A stretch of 64,000 nt of DNA from contig NW_019091544.1 of NCBI RefSeq assembly GCF_001949145.1, positions 257,847 through 321,846 on the forward strand. The letters run 5' to 3'. Position 1 is the first letter of the stretch, and every line of letters starts with the position of its first letter. This stretch comes from Acanthaster planci. Its lineage: Eukaryota > Echinodermata > Asteroidea > Valvatida > Acanthasteridae. Shown here in pieces: positions 13,401 to 26,667 of this stretch. A model generated the notes under the pieces. It was not told the origin of the DNA and made no database searches. It was given only the letters and a program-made list of their open reading frames with translations. Both the position numbers and the translations under genes were made by a program.

Positions 13401-15300
13401 TTCTGTGGGATATCGTGCAGAGACAGACAGAAATATTACATAGGCTATAGACCTAACGTCAGGCCGTTAACGAATACAGTTACGTCTAGAGTAAGTAAGT
13501 TATCGATGTAACAAAATGGCATTATTTCATATACACGTCACTTTACCGAAGTCAGTCTTTAAAAATGAAAGAGTATTATTTTTTCTTTCAAGTGGAGTTC
13601 GGCGCAACTGCAAAAACGAATACATCTTCTAGTTCTACAGCTAAAATGAGAGTCGGGCACGATGGATCGATCGAACAAGTACATGGACATGTGAAACGAT
13701 CAAGGGTCAAAGTTAAAAATACCAATGCGCAATCAAGACAAAAAAAAGCAATCAAGACAAAAAAAAACAAAAAAACAAAAAAAACGGACGACGCACGACG
13801 GCAGATATGGAATTCCACACCACAGCGAGAGCAACAAGAACTCACGTTTATACAGCTTCGCTGAACTAGCAGAAACCCTAACAAAAACAAGCTCCGCCCA
13901 CTTACGCGCTCGCCTTGAACACGCCCAAACCAAAGAGCTTACTACATGAGCATGTACCTACACAGAGCGCTGCGCCCCGCCCATCCTGTTTACGTCACAG
14001 GACATGTACACACTGCTACACTTGTCTAGTCTCATTATTATGCACAACAAAAATTATGAAAGTTCGTACACTTTCCGCTACAATAGTTCTGGGCATTCGG
14101 CAGATCATTGTTGCCTGTATATCACATTACGACTAAACAAAGAAATTACTGCTTAACGGTTTTCTTTTATTATCTGGTCTATCCACAATCATCAATGGCA
14201 GTCAGTAGGCTGTTATGTAAATAGTTGACTTTTCTTCATGTTACTGCAAATTGTACGATACCTGGCCAAAATAACTGATACATTGCAATGCTCCTTCACT
14301 GATACAGTACAATAGTGATGTAAGAATATCAGTCACATTTGCACCAGCATATTACTTGTATTGTGTAATATGAATTTACCAATAATAACCAACAGACGAT
14401 GATGAACTTTGTGTAAAGACAACCATATTTGCCTCGACTAACCAGAATATCTTATTTGCATAATTTCATCCCCGATATACATTTTGCAGAAGAGTAAACG
14501 AGCGTATTATTCCTGTGTCATAAAGGAGGGATACAATTACACGAGAATTAGTACCGGTTCTCATCTCCAAAGTCACACAGCAAAGTTTTGCCATCTGGCT
14601 ATACACAGATACTTGTATAGGCTTACACATCGCTCTGTAAACGGTGAGTTTTGAAAACACTTTTTTGCAAAACGTCTTGTTATCAAGTTTGACAAATTTC
14701 AAAATCCCTTACTTGTGGAACTACTTTTATTTGAAGAGAATTCACTTGTGATATTCAAGCCCAATTTAGCAGCGTAAGAAGCAGTAATGCAGATCACAGA
14801 GACGGGAAATACGCCAGTGTAACTGTACTTTTAATTGTACTTTTTGATTTTCATTTCCTATCAGGTCCAGCAACTGTTGACAGTGATAGTACTACGTTTT
14901 TTGCCATGCTTCCTTGTAATCTTGCCGTGTGTCTGTGAGTTCAAAATGTCACATTTGTAAAAACCTTTTGAGGAGGAAGCAGCCATTGTGATGGCCATGG
15001 CTAGGCTAAAGCCATGAGTTTAGCATGAAGTGCTATTACGCTCAGAAAGAGGGGAAACGCAAGCGTTGTATAATGTTGCGACTTGCCCAAATGCAAATGC
15101 ACCTTACATTACGGGCATGTGAGTGTTTTGTCACCATAACTGACGCATTCATTAGAAACAGCAAGTTGAAAGACCCTGCAGTTTGTGAAATATGCGAACT
15201 TTAAGGCTCCTCTGTGGACGAAGTCACAATTGATTTATTGATATATACATGTGCGATGTCATAAAATTGCAATATCTTATTATGGTGTTTATTACCTACA
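10476..15300. other. Gene-free repeat-rich region
   Basis: No coding sequence is supported. It contains a short CACCACAG tandem patch (about 12221-12249), a CGTC-rich simple repeat (about 12470-12535), a lysine-codon A-rich tract (about 13735-13795) and AT-rich unique sequence. The A-rich tract creates long spurious K-rich frames. Confidence 0.55.
12375..12535. repeat. CGTCGTGCGTC-type simple repeat with adjoining unique tag
   Basis: Degenerate GTCGTGCGTC/GTCGTCC units fill 12475-12533. The neighbouring tag GAATTCCTTATCTGCCGTCG (about 12380) recurs inverted at about 13790-13820, next to more CGTC-type units. The two could be ends of one decayed element or two copies of a dispersed repeat. 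Confidence 0.45.
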
Positions 15301-15318
15301 TGTATGTGTACATGTATA

Positions 15319-15671
15319 AACTGTCATTTGCAAAAGTTTAGGACCACCTATACAAAATGCATTAACCTGAAGAAAAACCAAACTTAAACCAGTCAATCAT
15401 GGCAACGTATGCTTATTTTCAATGTGTAACATTATTATCTTAGTAAAACATGATTTGAAATGTTAACAGCTTTATATTCAATATACCCTCCTTTATTGCT
15501 GATTACTTAGACTGGTGTTTTTTACCCATACTGCCTTATACAAGACATACCTTCAAAATTTCATTCAAATAGGCATATGGCACTACACTAATGCACCACT
15601 GTATTAACATTCAGTGAGACAATGTAATGCAGGCCTAGTGACACAAATACCAATAAAATTCAAGGTGGTCT
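15319..15671 (-). mobile_element. Tc1/mariner-like MITE, diverged copy
   Basis: One end carries GTCATTTGCAAAAGTTTAGG, the terminal repeat of the better preserved element at 51447-51867. The interior is similar to the reverse complement of that element along most of its length. The other end stops before the expected terminal repeat, so this copy is truncated or strongly diverged. Confidence 0.65.
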
Positions 15672-17469
15672 TTACATCAACGACCGTAATGCATTCAAGT
15701 TACATCCATGTATTGGTTTTTTTTTTGTTACAGATGCGGCTGGCTGGGTTTACAGTCCTGGTGGTAAAATGCTGCTGTTTAAAATCAATTAGCATATTGT
15801 TAGTTTGGCAAACTAAATCCGTAAATATTACATTTAAAGACCAAATTTGAATTTCCGTTTCATTCAATGAGGCCTACTTATAGCAGAAGTTTTTTTAAAT
15901 CTCAACAGCTTTCCATAAATTCATGATTTGTGCTCTGGCTGATTTACAGGTGAGCTGGAATGGAGTTACGGAGGAGGATCTGGTGGTAAGACTAATAACA
16001 GCCTGATCACGCTGCATAGACAAACAAAACAAGAACAAAAGTAAACAACAACAAATTAACGAAGAAAGAAAACACAAAATATGAATAGAAAGGCAAATCT
16101 GTCGAGCCAGAATGATTTTCCGAATGTTCAAAATTCTTGAGATGGAAATTAATCGATCTAGCAATTTAACAGTCTAAGCCATTTGACGAATTTGTGGAAA
16201 AGATTACGATGTCAATTCCTGCCAGAGTTGTTGGTTCGAGTTATGGGACTTGGATTCGTGTCCGACTCAAAACACTATTTTGTGATTTAATTGTGACTTC
16301 ACGTTTAACTGCCACCTTGTGGCTTAACTTAAACTTGCAAAATAGGACTTGCTGTCATGTCTGCCTGACGGTATATAGTTTACGTGGAAATTAAACAATA
16401 AAGCGAATACAATGAATAAAGTGCATAAGTCCAAAACTTGTTGATGCCTTTCCCTGTTTGCCCATTACATTGGACAAACCAATATGCATATTGACACTAT
16501 ATTTAGACAAAGAGACTAATGACTTGCCTTGTGTTTGGACCAAATTAATTTCGACTTGACGCTGATATACAAAATAATCACTTGTTACTTGATCTTGACA
16601 TGTAAAAAATGATTTGCAGCCACGTCTAGTCCCTTTCACATTTAACAGCATGGTAGAAGTTGTGCAGACAGCAAGTGCCTATGTTGCTTTGCTTTTTCAA
16701 CAAGTAAAGAACACACCAAACCGAGAGATTTCATTTTGATATTTCCATGAAAAGCCCGTTTAACTGGATGACCATGTTCCCTGATAACTGCTCTGGTTAA
16801 CATCAATCACCGATCAACATTGACACCAAACAAGCAAAGGAAGTTAATTTTGACTTCTTAAACCTCCAAGGCTTCTCTAGTAATGACAGGCCGGGAGATG
16901 TTTCGATGGCCGTGGAAAACAATGGTCACACCGGTACGATATGAAAAAAATGAAAAGAGATAAATACATAAATAATTGCTATGGTATTTCATTTAAGTTC
17001 TGGAACAACTCATGTTGTTTGGTCGGTTTAAAAACAGCGTTTCAACTACCGAGCTCAGAAATAAAACCCTGAAAACGGTAAACGAGGGTAAAGTCACTTT
17101 GGTAACAAGTATGCACGAAAGGAATTGTTGGAAATTTGGTTTGTAATTACTATTTTTTGTTCATATGGCAAAATAAAGCAAGAACCGTACCAGGGCTGAA
17201 ACTTGTAGGAAGTCGACTTTTTGGCTTTGCGCAGAGATGTCATATTTGATGTGTACGACATTGATCATTATTTTGTTTCAGAGAAGTTTTCAGTGTCCCT
17301 TTAACTTTATATAACGACAGTGGAGCTTCATATTGAGGGAGATTTTTTCATCGATGGGGGTGGCCTCCCAGGCAAGCAGTACAAAGTAGCTCAACTACAC
17401 TATCACTGGGGTAACCCTAATGCACTTGGATCTGAACATGCCATAAACGGACGGAAATATGATGCTGAG

Positions 17470-20400
17470 GTAGGTACATGATATCTGCCGAATGATGAAT
17501 GCCTGTAGCTGTTTGCCGAAATCCTGAATTTGTATAGAAAATCACAGCCTCTTGCTGGTTCCATCGTGGTTGGCCGAAACAAGGTAATAGAGAGCTCATT
17601 GTGGACAGATCGGCAGTGCATGCATACACGTGGTCACCATACACATAAATTTATGCCTGTGTGGTCATGTCACAGACAAATAAACGCATAGACCGCCAGG
17701 TCCTATCCAAAACTACAGGGGGGTTTTGTGATCTGCGCTGCGCCCGACTAACTTACTACAGGCAAATCTACCCCTCAGAATAGGAAATTTAAGTATAGTT
17801 GAAGAATTCCAGTCTTAAAATTCTATGAAGCCATGTTCCGATTGTAAAACCCTCTATTTACTTAATCTAGCCCACAGGAATTCAAAACAATGCGGTTGCA
17901 ACATCTGAAAAAAGAGTTAGCAGCACAAAAGAGCAAAAAAGGTGAACGCAATGGGAGCACATGTAAACAAATACAGACAATGTAAGTGCGTTGCGCGTAA
18001 TGCGCACTGGACGCGCTACCATCCATCGCTAGCACTTTGCTCATTATTTGCGCATACTTTTCAAAATCACAGTTTTACCAAAGATCGTATGCACAAGACC
18101 GGCGATCTATGGTTGCACTTGACCAAATACACGCCCATAGAAAATAGTGCAAAACCGGACCGAAATACCGCTGCCTTTTGACTCTCGTTAAGAGGTTGGC
18201 CTCAGTTTTTTTTCACTTGAAATTCAAGATTATGGCCAGCAGACAACTTTTTGTTTCCATGTTATGGGGGCCGGGGTAGCCACGAATTTCTTTTTTATTC
18301 GCCTTTTCCCAAAGATACCCCTAAAATAGTAGTAAAACTATGCGCTCAGCTCTGAATGTAGCCACCCGCCTCTATCCAAAATATACCTGCAATTTGGGGC
18401 TTTTTGTGAAAAAAAACCGAACTGGAAACCATCAGTCCCAAATTCGGGTTTTATAGAAATATTTCTATGATCCCTCGTGATTATGGCATGTCTTGTTGTA
18501 AAAAAAACCGTGGGATCACAAAATATGAATGAGCTGCCGTATGCGTTTATATACTTAAAATTATGTCTGTAGGGTTATGCCAAGAGATCGTACAACACCG
18601 CAAGATGGATAACTTCACCGTGTAAAACGGAGTTATCGCATGGGCGCCATTTAGATAGAAATCCGGTTCGTAAGGGCTTCGTCACAAAGGCGGACGCGCC
18701 ACGATTTGCAGGCTTCCATTGGACGATTACTGAGGTTGCGCTTTAACTTTCGGTTCCATGGTTCCATTTGAACGCTGATCAATTCATGTAACCCTATATG
18801 CAGCGCTCGTTCGCAGTGGGCGTGGTTTAAACTGAAGTGACGTCTAGCTTACGAACCGTTTATAATCGACTTTGGGTGCGTTCGATTAGCTTACACTTGT
18901 AAGTCAAACTTACACGAGAGCGTTCGTTTAGCCATCACGTGATCTTCCTGCCTGCTATGGTGTGAGCCACCACTACCCCAGCTGGCGAGCGGGTATGTGG
19001 AGGCTGCCCGAGTGTAATGACGTCACGGATGGACTGTCCGTGCATGGACATGATGGAACGTGGCGGGGACTTGACCTTTTTCCCAGAATGCCTTGGCGAA
19101 TACACTGCAGCGTTTGATTCGCCTCATTTTGAGGCTTCCCTTGCGTGTACACTGGTGTGTTCAGGGAAGCCAATCGAACGCACCCATTATGTGCGTGACG
19201 TACTCACTTCGGTACTCCATAGACTGGATAGGACATTGCGCATTGTTTGTGTACAAAATGCTCCAGGAGGGTAGTGTGATGCTGTACGCTGTGCATTTCT
19301 GTTCAACATAATTTTTTTCTTATGGGATGATGGCTAAGCCCTCGGCCTCCCTCTCGAAAACAAGCCAAAATAAACAGAAAATGCAAGAATATCATTTCTT
19401 GAAACAACTGACCATTTTCTTATTAACTAACCCACTCGAAAGCGATGATATTAACCTGTTTGTGTCTTTTAATTCAGGTTTTTTTTACACCTTTTGTCTA
19501 CGGTCCCGTTTTAGCAATATTTTCACCTTGGGTCGGTTCAGTCGTGGTTTGTTCAGTGTGTAATTCTTTGAGAATTCCGCCAGGACATGTATGTAATAGG
19601 TTTTGTCAGTATATATGATGTCCAAACTGTCCATGTGTTTTTCCGTCTGGTTTCGATGAGCCAACACTGAAAAATCATAAATAAAATGATTTTAATTTTA
19701 CACACTCTCAGGAAAAATTGTACAAAATAAAATTCATTCATATCTTGAGTAATTTTTATTAAAAACCGATATGAAGCATACGGAAGTGTGAGAATCTTTT
19801 CTTTGAGAGCAAAATGATGAGCGCAGCTTTAAATGAGCGACCAAAATAACTTACTGCCGTTTTTAAAACAGACACTTATTAATCAGCTTAAAAAATTGAG
19901 TTCACAACCTGACTTAAAGATTTACATTTAATAACTACTTTCCGTCATAAAAAAGTCAGTTTTAACTGAGAACAATGTAGACACAGTTTCTTTCATTGCG
20001 TTGGCTTTGAATTCCTTGTTTGTAACGCGAGCGGAGGTCAATGCATGTAATTCTATGTGCAATGCATGTGCAGTGGGTGTGGTTTAAACTGAAGTGACGT
20101 GACACTTACGAACCGGTTAATGTGTAGTAGAAGTGACGTCACACTTACGAAAGAGCTAGACAATGCCCAGTAGGGCATTGTACTCCAAATGTTGACTGAT
20201 TACATTGCTTTGATATGATCGATGAGAACAGTGAACAGTAGCTGAATCAAAGGAAACCTAAACTACGCGTTGGTGAATTGCTGAGGAGTCAGAAATGAGC
20301 AGTTTAATTGATTCATTATAATGCTTGAAAAGTTTCTTATTTTACATTTTTGACGGAAGTGAGCCTTAAAAACACATGTAGACTGGCATAATTCGGTCTC

Positions 20401-20846
20401 CATGTCTGGCCCCGTCGCCACTGTGAGTGATCAGAATTAGGCTCCTATTTCCCTTGGCCTTCGGCCTCAGGAAGAATCCTCATCTTTTGGTCGCTCATAG
20501 CCCCTCAGGGTGCACATACGTGCACTTGTGACCTCACTGTCAGTCCATATGAGTATATTACATGTAGTACTAGCAAGCCGGCATGCTCGACTGTGTTGAC
20601 GAGAAATAACAAATCAGTGCTCTGAAATATGTGATGATTGCTCGGTAATCACATATTTCAGAGTACTGATTTTTTATTATATTCTCGTCGATATTCTGAC
20701 ACGGTGCTACGCAGCCCTTCCAGTAATGCTCGACTGTGTTATTTGATATCCGGTGCAACATTGCCATTTAATTATCAAACCAACGCATATTTGGAAGGAG
20801 TGTTTGTTAGATGAAATAAACATCAGTATTGTACAAATGTTTCCAG
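17470..20846 (+). other. Carbonic anhydrase intron with repeats
   Basis: This 3.4-kb intron contains two direct copies of a repeat (about 18786-18860 and 20041-20115, core GTGGTTTAAACTGAAGTGACG) and the foldback element at 20583-20741. Short open frames here have no family resemblance. Confidence 0.6.
20583..20741. mobile_element. Foldback element flanked by 15-bp direct repeats
   Basis: ATGCTCGACTGTGTT occurs at 20583-20597 and again at 20727-20741, like a target-site duplication. Between them 20604-20637 is inverted at about 20643-20685, forming a hairpin. The tail ends CACGGTGCTACGCAGCCC, shared with the element at 7690-7915. Confidence 0.6.
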
Positions 20847-22302
20847 ATGCATCTTGTGACATATGACACCAACTACACGTCCTTGAAGGAAGCTAAAACC
20901 CACACTGATGGTGTTGCGGTATTTGCGGCTATGGTTCAGGTAATACTTTGACATAGAAGGTCAAGTTTGTTTTACGTGAGCACTTGCCTACACTGCAGCA
21001 GTGAGACGGGACACAATCCACCGAATTGGAAAGGATATGTGTAAACAAATCGTAAACTGAATTCATTTTAGGTCATCTGAAGAAAAGTGAAACAGAGTGC
21101 AATGTATATAGTGGTGTCCATTATATTTTGTTGCTCGTTTGTAAACCACTTATTATTCAAGCAGTTTCCAGGTTGACTGAAATGAGTCCACGTTGATGAC
21201 GGCCAAAAAATAAAAGTTGAAATCATGATAACAGGCTGGTAATTACAACGCGACATGCGTTGTTAAACTTTTACAACCACTCTCATTTCCCACTAATTAA
21301 CACAGAGAAATCTGAAATATCTAAATTAACATTTTACAGGTTGGACTCAAGCCAAACTTCGATGGATCCTCGTTCGATGAATTTATAAGTGGGATACAGA
21401 GCCTAGGCTCTAAAGGTAATCAGATTTTATATGGTTACGTTCTCAGTATTACAGACACAAAATATTTTTTCTGGAGTTTGTTAACATCATTAAAAGATTG
21501 AAATTTGTCTGGCGGGAGATTAGTACATCTTTCCTACCACAAAACTGAAGAGTCTGAGGGGCTTTCTCCCTGATAACATTGACTGGTTTTATCGATATCG
21601 TGGATCCTTTACAACACCGCATTGTGATGAACACGTGATCTGGACAGTGTGGGAACAGGCCATATTGCTTCCCCAAGCAAAGATCAGGTCAAAGGTTATG
21701 TAAAATCAAACCAGGGAATTTCATTTAAAAAGTTGCAAACAAAAAGGGAATTTTTGTTATGATGCGATCGATTTTTTGGCCCTCATTTGCAAACTCAGTT
21801 ACGAGAAACGTGTTGGAAAGATACGCATCAAACTGAAAATGGGCGGGGCCTATCCAAACCCCGTTGACAAGAAGGGGCGGGGCCTATCTCTAACCCTATG
21901 CACAAAGGTGGAGTATCAGTCTTTTTCTTATATCTTGCGTACGTAAGTACATGTAAGTACTGTCAAAATTGCCTAGTCGAGGTCACATTATGAGCAATAA
22001 ATAAATCGTGGAGCATTTTGCACACTCCATTTTAACAGGCTGTGTGAGGCTTGACACTTTCTGACAAACTGACTTTGTCTTTTGGGAAACTAGATGGATG
22101 TATTCTACCACCTCTATGGCAACGAAGTAAACGACTTCACAAAGATTAAACTGATGGACAACTATCGTCCGTTCCAAGAAGTAAACGGTCGGGAAATCTT
22201 ACATTCTCATCGTAATAATTGGTGAATACAATGAATAAACACGAATGGCTGATATCGAGAGAGTTGACCTTTTATTCTCTAATTGCAATAACCATCAAGA
22301 GG

Positions 22303-22452
22303 TAATGGGGTTATTAAGAAATATTCCTTTACAATTGAGGTGACAGGATTCCAGTTATGTTACACTTAAGAAAATTTTAATGGGGCTAATAAGAAATATT
22401 CTTGTACAAATGAGCTGATGTGATTCCACTTATGTTACACTTACGAAAATCT
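22303..22452. repeat. 75-bp tandem duplication
   Basis: Two adjacent copies share AAGAAATATTC and TTATGTTACACTTA at a spacing of about 75 bases, with moderate divergence. Confidence 0.65.
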
Positions 22453-24419
22453 TAATTTAAAACAACAGCTTGCAAAAGGACGTAAAACAAGATGAAATTA
22501 ATTAAAGTAGGCCCTACATTTGGCAAGTTACAAAGCGTCATAACGAGCTTTTAGCTGATTTTCTAAAGTGCCATTAATGTAAAATTAAATGCAACCAATG
22601 TTTTTTAACATCTTGAAAATATTTACAAAGGTAATTTCTGCCCTTGGAAATACCCCAAAATTTGATCTACGTCGTTTTCCCTCGATTGATCATTTAGAAT
22701 TCGTAAGTAAAAGTTATAATTGAAGATTGTTCAAAGGCAGGGATTAATTATTTGCCATTTGTCACAATTTCAAGAGAAACCTTCGGTAAATTTGAAATAA
22801 AAGGAACACATTATTTATATTGTACTCTTCATCATTAATTGTAAAGGAAACGGCACAAATGTAAAAGAAAGATTAAACGAATGGCATTTTGCATTTGAGC
22901 ATGCGTTAATATTTTATCTCAATTTACTGTTTCAATAAATATAGATTAATATGACGAAATTCGTCTGTAAAATGCACATCCACCCTGGTGTACCAATATT
23001 TTGTTCAAAGATTACCCATACAATGTTCCAAAGCAAGCGATTCATAACCTACCGTCCGTTTCCAAAACGCTTTTAAATGAGTATTTGGTTAGAATTGGAG
23101 TAAACAATCAACGAACAACTCAGTACCAGTTTGAAATGCTAATTACTCGTTCACCATAACTTGCGCAGCACTGTAACTTCAAGTTGGAACTTACAGGTGT
23201 GAATCTTTAACGCACGTATGTTTCGACAAAGTTTGCCAAATTTAGAATTTGGTTGACCACTTTGGTTTGGGCGAGATGCAAGCTCTTGCTGGTAAATACA
23301 GTTTTAATGAGCTCTGATTTCGAAATGAAACATGATTGAGATATCAAGTCTATCAGCTTATTTCACAGACATCAATGGGGGGATTTTTATGAGTAAAAAC
23401 GCAGTAGCTGATACAAGTCAGAGTTGTTGACTAAAGTCGTGTGACTTGGACTCGAGTCTGACTCGAGTCGCTATTTTAGTTGTACTTGTGAGTTGACTTG
23501 TAAATACCAGCTTTGATTTATTGTCACATTTAAACTGTTTTTTTTCCTCTTTTTTATCGAATGATTTGTGTATGCTGTTTTACAAGTAAAGAAAGTTTCC
23601 CGTAAAAACCAGTCTCTCGGTGTGTTTTATTTCCCTTACTCTCGTTGGTAAACAGTTTAAGCCTAATGAATATTAAATTAAGTGTATCTTGATTTCACTC
23701 TGTGTCCCAGTGTAGTTTATTAAGTCCTGCCAGTTATGCAAAGTGGATGAGTGTGTCTGCTGTCCAGGGAATGCATCTTTTGTTCAGTGCCATGGTAAGT
23801 CAAGTGTGAACATTTTTGTCAATTTTTCTTGGCGTCCAGTCAGGAGGCAGAGCCGGCAGAAGAAGGTTTAATCATGGAGGGAGGACACAAAATGAGTTTG
23901 AACTGCGCGGGCTACAACATCTGGCCAATCACCGCTTCCTGTCATTCCCATTATGTCCATAGCCAGAGCGCAGCGAATGCTTGCTACGCACCACCTCTTT
24001 CACAACTATTAAAGCCCCCCTTGCACCCCAAGATCATCACCGCAATTTTTCGCTGGTAATCTGCATCCTTAAAAAGTTGTGCAGTAGAGTATAGGAGTTG
24101 AATATTCATGCGATCGTTGGTGCTTGGTATGATCTGACACTTAAATTTAATGCTTGCACAATTGCTTGGATTGGGCTGTGTGCCGTTTTTATGTGCAGTT
24201 ATTGCCACTTTCTTCTGGACTTATTTTTGGAATAAATAGCCAAGTTGCTTATGAGATCTTGTATTTTATTTCAATCATTTTTATGGCTGAATTTACACAT
24301 AAAGGTATTTTTATGAGATTTCATGACCACTCCTTGTGATGAAACCGCGCATTTTGTTTTTCGTGAACTTAACTGTCCAGTGGTGGTCAACATATCGTTG
24401 GCCAGACTTAGCCAAATTC

Positions 24420-24758
24420 ATGGAAAACTTTGAAAACTGATGTTTTGGAGTGGCAAAATAAAATTACAAACATGGCATGGATAATGGAAAGTGCATCAAA
24501 ATCTTTATTAAAAGTAAATCTAATGCTAGATATTTTCTTTCTATTTCCCCGGTCACTGCGACAAGTTGCAGTTAATTGGAAAGTAAACTCCCAATATATT
24601 GCTAGAATATTACTGGCCCCACTTGTTCAGCTAAGCAGCAGGCAGTAATCAGGCACTTTTGGAATGTTTATCTGACCTGGCGGTGATGATCATGGAGCAC
24701 TTTGACATGCCAGAGTTGTAACTCCTTCTGTGTCCTTCCTCCATGGTTTAATATTGCA
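24420..24758 (+). repeat. Dispersed repeat family A, copy 2
   Basis: This block is the reverse complement of about 29765-30075, sharing the TTCCCCGGTCACTGCGA-like core, the ATTACTGGCCCCAC core, and the end that reads GAGTTGTAACTCCT here. Its left part also matches the reverse complement of about 505-640. Copies are 70-80% alike by eye. Confidence 0.6.
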
Positions 24759-26667
24759 GACCCCTGAACATGTGAAATGTTGTTTTCAACTCTGTTGGCA
24801 AAATCTGGAAAAAGAAAAGCTTGTCGAGTTAAATCAACCCCTGAGACGAGCAGACTTCCGAACTACCTGCAGTTATTTGCAAGGCTTCTAATCGTAAGTT
24901 AAACTTGTCTAATGTTATTCTCTTGAAAGTTTCACCGACTAGTATTTCTTTCATGGTCTTGGTATAGCTTGTTTGATTGGATATCAGACATGCAAGTGAA
25001 CGCTGGTGTTTAAGATAAAATGAACGATTTTTTAAGGATTGAAATGACAAAAGAGACTGCTTTAATAAGTCCAATTTTGGTTTATAACACTGATTGTAGA
25101 TGACACGTAGCAACTGGGTTTGAAGCTGGATTTCACGAAAAAAGGGTACTTCGATCCTTTTGCTGTTTCACCTGACCCATGGCAATCGTCAAAAGAGGCC
25201 TATAGTTACCATTCCGTCGTGGCCAAGACTTGGAGCTCGGAGTGACGTACAATGGTGGATCTCTGAAAGCATCGACCTCAGCAAAACCCTGTGAACTTGT
25301 ATGCCTCAGGATCATCTGACCTTTGAATGTGATGCGCATTGACATCATAAACACTGAAAGTATGAACTGCTGGAAGATTAGGCTATGCCATTATGAAAAT
25401 GGTAAATATTAAGTCCCATATAAAAGTGGTGTAAAATCAGATTCTAACGAGGAACTTTGATTTTTGGTTGTAAAAGACATATGTATTGAGAAGTGTAAAC
25501 TGGTAATACCGTTTAAGTAATATCAAAAGTAAGAATTTTGAAAATTGTTAATTGTATTGAAAAGTCGATAGGAAGACGCTAAAGGAATTGAAATGTGTAG
25601 TGCTAATTGATATTGAGTGTTCCAACTACCTGCACAACTGATACTGAAGTGGTGAAAAGTCACAAAAGGTTGTGAGTGACAATTAGTGAGGGCATTGTGA
25701 AGGAAAGATATTTCTAGTTATGAATATTAAATTTGGCGTTGGAGAAATGACATTTATGTACTGTTTCCAGTTGAGATTATACACCAGCTGGGGAACTGAA
25801 AAACAGTGTTTATAGATGAAATATTCATACGTTAATACCATAAAGTGCACTGGAAATACAGATTGCCTTGAAGCGACGGCAAACCGAAATATTGTGAGTT
25901 GAAAAAGTTGGAGGTTCATCTGAATTTGAACACGCCGTAATTAATAGTGGACCTAACTGAATGAAGGCTTTGAACAAGTGTTTTGTCAATAGTCTGAAAT
26001 GAAGAAAGTTGGTGTAGAAGGTTTTCAGTTTTGAATAATTCGAACAATATAGTTGTACCGGAGATAAGAGACCTTGCAATTTATCGAAAACTGAGCTTAA
26101 AAAAAGTCTTTCATGAAGGGGAATTAATTTAATTAAAGTTTTTAAAGGAAACAAAAGTCGGGTGGTTTTTTCATTTATGATTGTGTATGGCACAGTTATT
26201 CAACTTGCATTTGTCCGAAGGAGTCACCAAAAGTGACTATGTGACACTTGTGACTTGTGATTTGACTTGGAATTAAAAATTCCACAAATTCCACATAAAC
26301 TATAGATGCATTTTGTTCACAATGTTATCAACCATATTTCTACTGGTCGAGAGGCCACCATGTGGCTTTGACGGTTGGTATTGCATCGGGTAGCTGTACA
26401 CCACACCATGCAGTGCGAGCCATACGCAAGCCAATATCCATGTATTTATGCAGAACTACTCCCAAGAGGTACATACCATAGTATGGATTAAAAGGGTTCG
26501 AAAAAATGAAGTGAAATCGTTGAACAAAATTGATGGAAAGTATGATTTTTAAAACCTGTTTTGACTTGGTGGTAAAGTGAGCGGCTCAGGAGAATGGACA
26601 CTGATCCTTGCCATGGGCCCGGGACATCAGACAGACATCAATTCCCTGATCTGTTTAAAACAGGCCA

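Larger units (their letters stand above)
15950..22225 (+). pseudogene. Alpha carbonic anhydrase, frame-broken gene or pseudogene
   Basis: Exons run in order: 15950-15985 (WSYGGGSG), about 16750-16933 (NWMTMFP...HQSPINI...ENNGHT), 17321-17469 (LHYHWG and SEHAING), 20847-20939 (MHLVTYD), 21340-21415, about 21524-21694 (SFTTPHC), and 22094-22225 (NYRPFQEVNGRE, then stop). All three zinc histidines, the Glu of EHAING and the Thr of FTTPHC are present, so the ancestral enzyme hydrated CO2. Three defects stand out: an in-frame TAA just before HQSPINI (16798-16800), a phase mismatch between the first two exons, and another between 21415 and 21524. The exon joins at 16933/17321, 17469/20847, 20939/21340 and 21694/22094 are in phase. 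AATAAA lies at 22234-22239. It could be a decayed copy or a gene with sequencing errors. No reliable signal-peptide exon was found. Confidence 0.75.

Noticed and set aside
13565-13949. Lysine-rich 99-aa frame
   Set aside because: It is produced by an A-rich tract and CGTC-type simple repeat; no homology or splice context.
15734-15763. Signal-peptide exon (MRLAGFTVLV) for the carbonic anhydrase
   Set aside because: ATG, hydrophobic run and GT donor are present, but the phase does not fit the next exon at 15950, so it was not added to the model.
24430-24648. Frames similar to those at 508-750 and 29872-30090 as a protein family
   Set aside because: The likeness comes from copies of a non-coding dispersed repeat at all three places, in different orientations and with differing frames.
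25825-26193. 122-codon minus-strand frame
   Set aside because: No family resemblance, motif or splice context; length is compatible with chance in 64 kb.
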